Shown here in pieces: positions 12,958-20,100 of a stretch of DNA of 64,000 bases (position 1 is its first letter; each line of letters starts with the position of its first letter). The stretch is from contig OZ038463.1 in assembly GCA_964036295.1 (NCBI GenBank), forward strand, positions 21,129,069 through 21,193,068, read 5' to 3'. The DNA is from Plumapathes pennacea. Lineage: Eukaryota > Cnidaria > Anthozoa > Antipatharia > Myriopathidae. The translations under genes were made by a program, and so were the position numbers. The notes below the pieces were generated by a model. The model was not told where the DNA came from. It saw nothing but the letters and a program-made list of their open reading frames with translations, and did no database searches.

Positions 12958-13244
12958 TTATGAAGTACCTGAAGAGTTGTCCTAGAAAAATGTTATTGAG
13001 AGGACGGGTGAGGTTTCGTGAACACGCTTTAGGCCTTCAGCAGCGCTGGCATCGAAGCTTCCAGCTTACCTTTTTGTGTTTGCAGAAAGTTGAGCCCACA
13101 CATTAACGCGGTTTATCTCTTGCAACAGCTTCAACCCGCGCGCGAAGGCGCCGTGAGGTACTCAACAAGACCAGCAACATACGGCAGCACGCCTTCAAGC
13201 CCATGCTCAGAAGATTGCACAATATCAGAAGACACACTGCTTAG
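1..13244 (+). CDS. Secreted multidomain LamG/CBM14/PLAT/EGF/Kunitz protein, 3' part of gene
   Basis: Nineteen exons can be placed by GT-AG sites and matching phase: 1-327, 809-1094, 1576-1869, 2388-2552, 3068-3273, 3739-4027, 4283-4582, 4653-4796, 5846-6133, 6464-6611, 6981-7083, 7176-7284, 7646-7738, 8084-8185, 8469-8564, 8832-8924, 9339-9515, 10609-10782 and 13129-13244. They sum to 3510 nt, an exact multiple of three, ending at TAG 13242-13244. The reading frame is open at base 1, so the start codon and any signal peptide lie upstream. Most domain borders fall on phase-1 introns, the usual pattern of shuffled extracellular modules. All recognisable modules are extracellular, and no transmembrane segment occurs in the visible part. 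I infer a secreted matrix, mucus or cuticle-type protein; substrate and partners are unknown. The exon structure is strongly supported by phase agreement, the function only by domain content. Confidence 0.88.
1332..1481. mobile_element. pogo/Tigger-type MITE
   Basis: A 150-bp element inside the second intron. Its ends are imperfect inverted repeats: the left end reads CAGTGGACCCCCGCCTTACG and the right end, reverse-complemented, begins CAGTGGAACCCGTTAATACG. Both continue into a shared GGCCAC. It is flanked by TA on each side (1330-1331 and 1482-1483). CAGTGGAACC-like termini plus a TA target duplication are typical of pogo/Tigger DNA transposons; no coding capacity remains. Confidence 0.75.
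1576..1869 (+). CDS. Exon 3: unnamed module X, copy 1
   Basis: A 294-nt phase 1-1 exon encoding about 98 residues, beginning with SAKIYYASLRVSNQAGRKI. It resembles exon 7 (4283-4582) and exon 9 (5846-6133). All three begin with an aromatic/hydrophobic strand followed by the pattern [VL]-x-[FV]-x-N-x-A-G. All then have a hydrophobic run ending in V-x-F-x-[AS], and close with a hydrophobic strand (LVVSVP here, IIQVSITKP in copy 3). Alternating hydrophobics suggest a beta-sandwich. There are no cysteines. I do not recognise a named family. Confidence 0.6.
1986..2209. repeat. Foldback (long inverted repeat) MITE-like element
   Basis: The left arm begins TAATCAAAAGAAAAATAGG (1986) and the right arm ends CCTATTTTTCTTTTGATTA (2209), a perfect outer inverted repeat. 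Pairing continues inward with few mismatches through AGATCAAAAGAAA / TTTCTTTTGATCT and CAAGTCGGAT / ATCCGACTTG. The whole 224 bp can therefore form a hairpin with about 80-nt arms and a short loop containing GGGAGCCCCCC. It lies in the intron after exon 3. No ORF is present, and the superfamily cannot be assigned from the ends. Confidence 0.8.
2388..4027 (+). CDS. Exons 4-6: second LamG/concanavalin A-like module
   Basis: Exons 2388-2552, 3068-3273 and 3739-4027 encode a module starting at PRIHPKYFW. It has GGVVLNGKDSWLDAG, a Cys pair (ECISDPDKC), GLSLYVDDGLLHAIV, then WHYITATWSSSAGLTLYIDG and a closing VGRSS...MNIGSVVFFDTL. The strand order fits a LamG/pentraxin-like jelly roll. The junction between exons 5 and 6 (after VWQ) corresponds exactly to the junction between exons 1 and 2 (after LWK). 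The intron at 2552/3068 has no counterpart in the first module. A tRNA-derived SINE lies inside that intron. The 3274-3738 intron shows no other feature. Confidence 0.78.
2812..2960 (+). mobile_element. tRNA-derived SINE-like sequence
   Basis: The segment has a class II tRNA-like head. CAGTGGCCGATTCGTAAGG at about 2817 matches the A-box region of Leu/Ser-type tRNAs (TGGCCGAGTGGTTAAGG). About 55 nt later GGGTTCGATTCCC (2888-2900) is a near-perfect B box and T-arm. The acceptor stem does not close and no anticodon arm folds cleanly, so it is not a working tRNA gene. A short unrelated tail follows (AGGATTTTCATCCCGGGAGG). It lies in the intron between exons 4 and 5, in the sense direction. Confidence 0.5.
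4283..4582 (+). CDS. Exon 7: unnamed module X, copy 2
   Basis: A 300-nt phase 1-1 exon encoding about 100 residues: NRFIKVRFDNKAGEDVEVTP at the start, MSLDLSFVEKGPLNNVPVTF in the middle, and a Ser-rich turn before GAIGVITST. It aligns with copies 1 and 3 at [IV]-x-[VF]-x-[FV]-x-N-x-A-G and at P-V-x-F. It contains no cysteine. The preceding intron (4028-4282) is a long GT/T-rich tract. The encoded module sits directly before the CBM14 exon. Confidence 0.62.
4653..4796 (+). CDS. Exon 8: CBM14/peritrophin-A-like chitin-binding module
   Basis: A 144-nt phase 1-1 exon encoding VCPQPDGFFADQSSKVRYIH, then CIQHVPHAMMCPEDMTWDDT and a closing Cys. The spacing C-P-x-P-x-G-x-F...Y-x-x-C...C-P-x-x-x-x-[WF]-[DN]...C is the type 2 chitin-binding (peritrophin-A, CBM14) signature. 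Four cysteines are present where many family members have six, so it is a short variant. The family binds chitin. In corals such domains occur in secreted matrix and mucus proteins; the role here is inferred. Confidence 0.8.
4797..5845. other. Intron 8 (about 1.05 kb)
   Basis: Non-coding interval between the CBM14 exon and module X3. It contains a short (TA)n run near 4990-5005 and the foldback element at 5569-5691. Short open frames here lack splice context and domain similarity. Confidence 0.8.
5569..5691. repeat. Foldback element in intron 8
   Basis: An inverted repeat with arms 5569-5614 and 5648-5691. The outer 18 nt, ACAATAAACTACTTTTGG and CCAAAAGTAGTTTATTGT, are perfectly complementary. 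Inner parts GGAAATATGCACGGATAATT and the complement of the right arm differ at a few positions. The loop is about 33 nt. No ORF is present. It is a short MITE-like hairpin; no target duplication is obvious. Confidence 0.75.
5846..6133 (+). CDS. Exon 9: unnamed module X, copy 3
   Basis: A 288-nt phase 1-1 exon encoding about 96 residues, with YFYKVDFKNDAGQEASVIS near the start, VPAGASASVEFTKTLSVPVQ in the middle and IIQVSITKP at the end. It is the clearest third copy of the module in exons 3 and 7: aromatic-hydrophobic strand, F-x-N-x-A-G, a Ser/Thr-rich middle, P-V-x-F-R-A, and a terminal strand. It lies between CBM14 and PLAT. No cysteine or catalytic motif is visible. Confidence 0.62.
6464..7284 (+). 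CDS. Exons 10-12: PLAT/LH2 domain
   Basis: Exons 6464-6611, 6981-7083 and 7176-7284 together encode a complete PLAT (polycystin-1, lipoxygenase, alpha-toxin) beta-sandwich. Diagnostic stretches are YTISTKTGSTFDSGTDSHIF, VRLIGDQGSSE, then DSFRVEASDLGRLLKVSVKQ, DNTGRSPRWFLEK and the closing VNDSKQHTFDFPINDWV. The T-x-[TG]-x-x-x-GTD-x-x-[IV]-[FY]-[VI] and DLG-x-[LI]-x-K-V...DN-x-G...W-[FY]-[LC] motifs are all present. PLAT domains bind lipid membranes or proteins, often with calcium. The intron phases inside the domain (2, 0) differ from the phase-1 borders around it, as expected for one indivisible module. Confidence 0.9.
7440..7541. repeat. (TGAT)n tetranucleotide microsatellite
   Basis: A run of GATT/TGAT units, nearly perfect from about 7485 and degenerate on both sides from about 7360 to 7620, inside the intron before EGF 1. 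Confidence 0.9.
7646..8924 (+). CDS. Exons 13-16: four EGF-like repeats
   Basis: Four phase 1-1 exons each encode one EGF-like domain: 7646-7738 (CAPPCQNEGVCVYGHCQC), 8084-8185 (CSQSCLNGGLCVDPSTNKC), 8469-8564 (CSEYCRHGGVCSGPDKCAC) and 8832-8924 (CKVACMNGATCKNDTCIC). Each has the six-cysteine order C-x3-C-x5-C-x(4-9)-C-x-C-x8-C and ends with the G-[YFP]-x-G-x-x-C type turn or a close variant. The Asp/Asn-x-Asp/Asn signature of calcium-binding EGF is absent, so these are probably non-calcium EGF repeats. Introns between them are T/G-rich ((GTTTT)n at 8011-8050; T-rich at 8730-8815) and hold no other gene. Confidence 0.93.
9339..9515 (+). CDS. Exon 17: divergent Kunitz-like domain
   Basis: A 177-nt phase 1-1 exon with six cysteines. 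It reads C-x8-C after VNM, with GPCR preceding a basic insertion (PLIKREVTSPSSKRSP), then C-T-S-Y, C-P-H, and the closing FDECQRIC. The GPC-[RK] reactive-site loop and the terminal E-C-x-x-x-C helix match the BPTI/Kunitz fold. The usual F-x-Y-x-G-C-x-G-N centre is replaced by YLQDVLENCPHQNTTFGF. The residue after the second Cys (P1) is Arg, which in active family members gives trypsin-like specificity. Whether it still inhibits a protease is uncertain. Confidence 0.7.
9722..9903. repeat. Dispersed repeat, intron 17 copy
   Basis: The segment (TTCAATTTTCTCCTTCAGTT ... AGTTCTCACTACAT ... AATCTGCATTTGGG) is clearly similar to 52175-52365. There it sits between AACCCTTTCAC and GTGAAAGGGTT termini. 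In this copy the termini are degraded (GTGAAAAGAGG at the right). It is probably a fossil MITE. Confidence 0.6.
10609..10782 (+). CDS. Exon 18: Kunitz/BPTI domain
   Basis: A 174-nt phase 1-1 exon encoding CNIVWNSTNCLSGISRFFFN, then PLTNLCEKFNFNGCLGNANN and FDTMAACNQVC. The six cysteines, the aromatic FFFNP strand, F-x-F-x-G-C-x-G-N-x-N-x-F and the closing A-C-x-x-x-C fit the Kunitz family well. The P1 position after the second Cys is Leu rather than Lys/Arg. Known inhibitors with such P1 residues favour chymotrypsin- or elastase-like enzymes. With exon 17 this gives two Kunitz units of different predicted specificity. Confidence 0.9.
12038..12709. repeat. Tandem duplication, two units of about 343 bp
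   Basis: Unit 1 is 12038-12380 and unit 2 is 12381-12709. Both begin ATG[CT]AATGCCAAAAATGGGG and end TTTGACACTAAGTC, with small indels at a G-run and a T-run. No ORF is shared. Confidence 0.9.
12916..12956. repeat. Poly(T) tract, 41 nt
   Basis: Uninterrupted T run just upstream of the last exon; assembly length may be unreliable. Confidence 0.95.
13129..13244 (+). CDS. Exon 19: Arg-rich C-terminal tail and stop
   Basis: The acceptor CTCTTGCAACAG precedes 13129. The exon adds about 38 residues, with TRARRRREVLNKTSNIRQ and RRLHNIRRHTA, then TAG at 13242-13244. The tail has about ten arginines and no cysteine. A basic tail could bind sulfated glycans or mineral-associated acidic polymers, but that is inference. 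AATAAA lies at 13265-13270, close behind the stop. Confidence 0.8.
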
Positions 13245-13264
13245 CAAGATAAACAAAGCCACCA

Positions 13265-13270
13265 AATAAA
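13265..13270 (+). terminator. Poly(A) signal of the multidomain gene
   Basis: AATAAA 21 nt after the stop codon, in sense orientation. A very short 3' UTR would result if it is the one used. Confidence 0.45.
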
Positions 13271-16241
13271 ACGCAGCCAAAGAGCTAGCTGAAAACGAAA
13301 TTAAGCAGCCGAACTATACCAACGCAGCTAACCTGATGTGAGGTAACCACTAGAGAAAAGGAAGTTGATATTGTTCACTTGATTTTAGCTGCAAAGTACA
13401 TGATTTTTCTCGCAGGCCACTTGATTTGAGAGCATCACGGGATGAAATAGGCTTGCCTTGTCCGTATTTTATTTTATTTTATTTTTCGCACGAGGTGCAT
13501 AAATACAGAGTTTAGTTGATGTGATAGTATATTCGTGGACAATTTTAGATATCTGCATGCCTTTTAGCGGGACATGGTTTTGTATTTATGTGCTTTTAGG
13601 GGATTTGTTAGTCTCTCAAAAACTTGGCTCTGGTCGGTCGAAGGCGAATGGCACAAGAAACTTGTGTACGGGCGAAATTGTTTTGGTAAGATTACAATTA
13701 TAATAATTATAATAATAATAATAAAATGATAATATACGATTCATTGTGTGGAAGGTATCCAAGCTTTTCAACATGCAATATCTACCTCGAACCATATTAC
13801 GGTCAACAAACAACATTTTCACTGCGAGCCGAAAATTAACAATGTTTTGTGGATCAAAACTTCGAGTCTTTTAAACGATCATTTCTTTGCCGAGCATTTA
13901 TCTTTATTGATGACAACAAGGGTGCAACCTCGTTTGACGTTGCTGCTTGTTGTGCTGATATCCAAATGTCATCACGTTTCTTCAGACACGCACACAAAAT
14001 ACACAATGCTCTGTGCTGCTCTTCTACATCTCACATGCATGTAAAGCGAAACATTGAACTATCACAGAGCAGTCTTTACTCTGATTCTCTATTTCCCCCC
14101 GTAAGGGCTTGCACATTGCCAAATAAACAATACATTAAACAACCAAACAAACATCCTAACCCAAAACCTGCTACAATGATTGAAAACCTTTATCATAAAA
14201 GAGACTTCAGTACTCCTATTTTTACACTCTGCAAGAGACGAACACCTTTAACACGGGACAACATCTGTTGTTATGGACAGACTATCGTGGCCATGTTGGT
14301 TCCCGATACAATAGAGGCTAATGAGCAATCTATATTGTTAATGTTTATCCAACATGGCCGCCATGACGTCAGTTGCAAACGAAAAATACGGCTCAATATT
14401 GCATGCGATCGGGTGGACACACCTCGCAATTGTTGCGTGCACTGTTGCTGAAGCATAAATCCCTTCTATGTGTCCTAATAACCGCTCGTTAATAACCGTT
14501 CAACAGGTTTTACAATAACCCAGTCTGCTCCGTAAGAATCTGCACATCTTGCTGCGTCCGTTTATATTTGGCGTGCATGAGTGCATGTTCTTATCGATCT
14601 TCCTGCAGATGTTTGAAATGTTGCACGTAACGAAGCAGCGTGAGTCAATTGGCTACCGCAACCAGCGTGCAATGTTGCACGTTTATAGAGTGGACCCTAC
14701 ATCACGTAATACTACGTGGAATGTCTCATGTAATCTTGTGCACGGTGCTGCTGTAGATACGTGCGTTGAATTTTCTATCGAAATTAAATTTGTCAGTTTA
14801 GATTTTTCAGTCTTCTTATGCATGATCAATCCATGTTCCGACTCTCTTATGAAAATTCCCTATTTGAAATGGCCGCAACAAGGGTCTACTGTTGTTTTTC
14901 GAACCGAATCCTTGGAGATCTAGAATTAAAAGACTGGAATGATGTGCGCGCGTCGGAGCCACTTTCAATACAAGCTAATCAGCAATTGTCAAAGGTTATC
15001 CAACATGGCCGCCATGACGTCACTAAAAATCCGGAACATCTTATAAAATTAGTTTGTTCACCACAGGGCAGGGAAAGATTATGTATTCTCTAGAGTTGTC
15101 ACTGGGTGAATGACCGACTGCACGAAAAACTGAAGCGGGACCCAGCACACTTTAGCCGTACATGTCCTATTCAACGCTTTTCTACTCCCCCCTGCTGTTC
15201 CTTTGGTGTTTTGCCGCTTCGTTTTTGCTTTGCTTTGATTTGATTTAAATTGCTTTTCTTTTCTTTACATTGACTTTTCTTGCTATGCTTGCTTTCCCTC
15301 CATGTTGTGCTTTGTTTTTAGGCGTTTTCATGTGATAGATAGTGTCACGTGACACTAAGCTAAGATATTGTTTGATAGAGGACTTTATACCTGCTTTGCA
15401 GTTTGCTGGGCCCGGTTGTTCAAAGACTAGATAGCGCTATTCGCAGAATAAATCGCTGTCTAAGGGATAAGTGTTAGGCTTTAAGCTTATTTTACTGACT
15501 ATGGATAAGGATTTATCCACTCTTTGAACAACCTGCACTGGAGCCTGGTAAACAAATGACACACATTACTAGTTTGTCCGTATTGTGTGTTTTATGTGTA
15601 GCATGCTGGCCCGTTACTCTGAAGCACTGTGCACTTATTATCGAACAGTCCGCACAACAGAGCCGCATTTCAATCAATTGAATTTTATATGACGCATGCA
15701 AATAACAAACTTGTCACCAACACTTGAACTCGGTCATGCAATATCAATATATTTGCATTTTTTTTGTATCTCTTGCACCTTGTGGACCAAGAGGAGTCTG
15801 GTTTTCATTGTTCCTAGGTCTCTTGCAACGTATACAATTTTGCCCAAGGGCCGTTTTTTAACTGTTGTAAAAATGTCATGTACCTTCTGATTGACGGCCG
15901 GGGATTCCCGACATTTGTGGTTGCAGGGTCTTCCCATCGCGGAATAGACATTTTCATAACTAAGCCGCAATTTAACAGTCAATATTCTTGACTCTTCCTA
16001 ACCTCAGAACATAGGTATAATGCCGCTTGCACACTAAGTCTACCTAAGTTAAACCATGAACTTTGTTCGTCTTGTGATCGACTTGCGTTCTCCCTACTAC
16101 GGTACAGTTACAGCCGGCAACGTCGATGCGAGAATTTTTTTTTTTTTTTTTTTTTTTTACCGTTCCTCCACCCAACCCAAGAGTGGACGCATACTGACCG
16201 CATTATTCTTGTGTTTCTTGCGGGTCAAGTTGTGACTCTAT
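13271..16241. other. Intergenic region
   Basis: No supportable gene. The longest open frame (13849-14451) has random-looking composition and no domain. The motif ACATGGCCGCCATGACGTCA occurs at about 14350 and again at about 15003 within otherwise weakly similar context. A small MITE lies at 15408-15538, and a T tract at 16136-16158. Confidence 0.6.
15408..15538. mobile_element. Short MITE with GGTTGTTCAAAG termini
   Basis: The left end GGGCCCGGTTGTTCAAAGAC and right end ...TCTTTGAACAACCTGCACTGG form an inverted repeat of CGGTTGTTCAAAG-type ends around an AT-rich core (TTATCC/GGATAA words). A second element with the same terminal word is at 48213-48452. It is non-coding. Confidence 0.6.
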
Positions 16242-17104
16242 GGTTGTGTTTTCACTAGCAAAATTTACTGGCGTAATTTTCCTCGAGGGTTTTGTTTGCT
16301 GACCAACTAACACTAGTGTAGGCGCGCCACTGTTTTCACCACTGAAATCAGAAGTGTTAAGTTGACATATGATCTTTCATCACTTCCGTTTTCTACAAAG
16401 CACATGTTTTGAAAGATGGCGGGAGAAGAGAATGCGGTGTTTGTAATTATGTTGCTTGTCGCGGCAGTTCGTAGTCTCGCTCGCTTGCGACGACGAAGGC
16501 GACAATTTCACCGATTAAGGCAGCATTTACTGCAAAATCGGAGGCAGCAGGTAGGGCATTTAGATCTGTACGTAGACAAGTTGAGCCTCGGAGAAGAGCC
16601 AAAGCGGTATGGGTTCGTTTCAAACCTCAATTTTGGTTTGAGCAAATGTTGCTTAACCAGTATGAGGACAATTTGTGGCGTGAACATTTTCGTGTCAACA
16701 GGAATACATTTCACTTCATTTGCGGACTGGTTGGTCCACACATAACGCGACAAGACACGATTTTACGCCAGGCAATAACTGTAGAAAAGCGAGTGGCTGT
16801 TGCTTTGTGGCGCTGAGCAAGACGTCTTGATTTTGTTAAAGTTGGGTGTGTACAGTATTTGACAGCTTGGCAGAAAATGGAGCGCTGCAATTGGCTACGC
16901 TTAAGTACACACCACGTTACACCATCTTTTCAGGTCGTGTATTTTTGCTCGGTTTCCGGTAATTATAACCCAAAAATCCCGGTGAAAACACTTCGCAATT
17001 TACACTAATGAAAATTTACGCGAGTTACATCCAAGGTGTTTTCATTAGAACTTCCGGAATTTTCGCGTTACACCAGTGTAAAGTGTCATAGTGAAAACAC
17101 AGCC
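16242..17104. mobile_element. Harbinger/PIF DNA transposon, deletion derivative
   Basis: The terminal inverted repeats read GGTTGTGTTTTCACTAGCAA on the left and, reverse-complemented, GGCTGTGTTTTCACTATGAC on the right. Both are bordered by TAT (16239-16241 and 17105-17107), a 3-bp duplication as made by Harbinger transposases. Inside is a frameshifted N-terminal transposase fragment (16416-16816). The rest of the transposase is missing, so the copy cannot move itself. Its length is 863 bp. Confidence 0.85.
16416..16816 (+). pseudogene. Harbinger transposase (HARBI1-like) N-terminal remnant
   Basis: The ATG at 16416 opens a frame with a long Arg-rich stretch (LARLRRRRRQFHRLRQH) typical of the N-terminus of coral Harbinger ORFs. 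From about 16583 the conserved continuation is in another frame: YEDNLWREHFRVNRNTFHFI, CGLVGPHITRQDTILRQAIT and VEKRVAVALWR, followed by TGA at 16814-16816. This matches the HARBI1/Harbinger nuclease region just before the catalytic domain. At least one frameshift lies between about 16500 and 16580. The DDE catalytic part is deleted. Confidence 0.85.
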
Positions 17105-20100
17105 TATATCCGTTTGGTCACTCATCGGAAGTCCGTACGGCATGCAGGTTTTGGTTTTGCGAAATATGAGTCTTCAGAGCCTGTTTCGTCAATGAAAGAG
17201 TCAGGACACATATCTCAGACTGCACACTAGAACGCATAATTCTTATTTTTGTTCTGAATCTGAAATGTCCATGGTTCATTACTTGAATGTTCAATATCGC
17301 TTCTCGGCAAAACTTTAGTTAAGAAAACAAAATTGACCGTCCTTTGAGTATGTTGACCCAAGCTTGTATTCGTTTCAAAACTCGTAAACCATGTGAGAAA
17401 TTTAATTGAGAATGCAATTTGTGGTGTTGAAAAATGTAACCTCCAGGGCTTCAGGAAACCCCAACTTATTTGTACTCAGTACAAATAGTATAATTTTACA
17501 AATACACCAGGCACGTTCGAGAAAGATACTGGCCTCAGAGCTGATATGTACTAACCCAATCAATATTAGGTCAAACAAAAGAAACTGGATATTCCGCAAG
17601 CTCTTAATCACTTGGATGATATCAGTCCAGTCAATCGGGTACTAGCAGCACCATGGTCTGCTGACCAGAGTTTTGAGTTTCTGCGCCGGAGCTTATCCAA
17701 TGTGTGTTGTTGGTATTTTCTTGTTTTTTGTTTTTGTGAGTCATATATTTTAAGCGTGCTGGGTAATGTGGACCTCATGAACTCTGTGTACGGAATCGGT
17801 GGTTTAGTACATCTTATGCTCACCATTAGAAGAGAATTATTTTTTTAATCTGATGAATATCGTAGTTTATATGCTGACTCGACTGACGCCAGAATTCCTG
17901 TGCTAACAGCCGGACATTGATCATTGAGCCGTCAATCACTTCGTGTATGAAAGCCGTGGGACATCCTGAAAATATTTCATTGTTTTGGAATGCTGACTCT
18001 AACGATTTTCCTGTCGTAACAGCCGAAACTCGTCATTAAGTCGTCAATCACCTCGCGTGTGTGAAAGCCGTGGGACATTCTGGAATGATGGCACTGATTT
18101 TTGCATCCCAATACTTAAGTTTTAATCCTCTAATACAACTATTGAATGCGATAGGTTCATTAAAGAATATTCGTGGCTAATATTTGTTTTTAGATGATTT
18201 CCCAAAGAAAAATATTAGTTCAGAATGAAGGGATGTGAACCCATTTTACTCCCACTACGTGCTCATAAAGAATGTTTTGTATAGTATATTTTGCTTCGTT
18301 CAGGATGCAAGAATACTAGCGACAAAACCGCTAGAGGTCAGTGGCCGATAAACCGAAAATGGCGGCATATGACACAGGCCGGGCGACGTTTTCCGAACTC
18401 AGTAGAACACACTCTATTAACTTATTTGTTGCTCCTTCCAGTTATGTTATAGGGCACGCATTGGCGGTCTTCTAGAAAATGTTGTTCTTGAATTAGGTAA
18501 GTATTCTAGAAGTTGTCTAATTAAAAAGAGCGGAAGTCGTTCTATAATTGTATAAGAAACCTTAAAAACACATAGTTAAAATGGCCAACCAATATAGCAT
18601 CACCATCGATCTGTGGCGCCAGAAAAAATAACTAAATTTGGAAGTTACATTTGCATTGTTCCTCGATAATGTCAAGACCAAATTTGGACTTTGGACTTTC
18701 AGCTTTGGACTTTGAACACTGCTAACTCTTGAAATGTCAAGTCTGAAACCTAAAGTGAAAGCTCTCGACCCTCTCAACGAGAACATTGTTATAGCAGAAT
18801 TCACGGTTTAGGTTCTTTCTCGGCTAACTTTAGTTTGGATGTAAGCAACCTCACATTGGCGATAATCAGTATAAACGCTAATCTGATAGAGAATGAAAAT
18901 GTTATCCCAGGAGTAAAATATCACCTGTGACAAACTCCTGTGATCGAATTTGATTGACATCTTATGAGTGCGACTTTGAATTGAAGTGCATCAGCGATTC
19001 CTTTTGTCAAGGGCCATAGTCAGTTTCTTAGCGAGTGGGCACTGTTATTGACGGTGCGCATACCGGAAGCCTGCGAGTGAGGGCACAGCTACAGTTAGCA
19101 CCACCTCATGAACATCTCAGAAGTTCTGGGCTGTTGCTAAATATTTCCTAATTGCATGGTCAGACTTTCGACTACTCCTAGAGACATATTTGGTGTCTTT
19201 TCAATAGGGCGTATAATTTAATCGGATTCAACGTATGTAAGGCAGGGTCATGGTTGATGAAAGATCGAAGTGGAGAAAATATTTCACTGTTGTAAGTTAA
19301 GTTAGATATTATCGATTGTTTCTGATTAATTTATTCCCAGGGACGCACACAACTTTGTACGTGCTCTCATACAAATGTTATCAGCAATGTCGGCACTGTA
19401 AAAGAACCCAGTATCCGGTAAAGTGGATATATTTTTAATGCGCGCAGTATAAAATACCGAAAATGATACACAATTTGATTACTATGTTTTTACTGAACAA
19501 AAACAAAACAAAAATGTTTTGTCTTTTGTTTTGTTTTGTTTTGTTTTGTTTTTCTTTTTACAATATCTTCAATTTTTTTTTTTTTCCAGCTCTTTGGAAC
19601 ACGAAGGGCACTTTTTATTACCAGAGTTGAAGCAAAGTCTCGTTCCCATAGTGCAACTCGTGCTCATACAAGGCTTGTTTCACTCTCTTTGAATACGTGC
19701 TGTTTTGGTAAAGGAACATACACAAAAGTACACATTGTCCTTTCCGCTCCTTGGCGCCAGAGTTGTTTGCGAGGTAGAAACGGAACGTTTCGGATGCGCT
19801 AGAGTTCAGTTGTGTAGAATTCGGATCAGATAAGTCGACACATTTCTGATACGCTTAAACCACAGTCTTTTAATTATACTTTTTCATTTATTTTCGCTTA
19901 TTTTTTATTTTTTTCATAATAATCTTCAGAAGGTTGTATCTGTTTAATGCATGACAATCGGCTAATCACAAAAGGAAACGCCTTTGTACAGAACTAAAGT
20001 GAAAAACAAAAATAATTAGAACATACCGGCCAGATCACGAATAGAATAGAATACTCATATTTTATGAGCAAATTTGTTTCGGGCTCAACCTGAAGCCGAA

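Larger units (their letters stand above)
10783..13128. other. Last intron (about 2.35 kb)
   Basis: Non-coding. It contains an inverted-repeat-rich stretch around 11480-11760 (repeated CCGGTTAC / GTAACCGG-type words and CATATGAA), two tandem 0.34-kb copies at 12038-12709, and a 41-nt T tract at 12916-12956. No conserved open frame was found. Confidence 0.7.

Noticed and set aside
13849..14451. 200-codon open frame on the plus strand
   Set aside because: Low-quality composition, no domain, no splice context, and it spans a repeated non-coding block.
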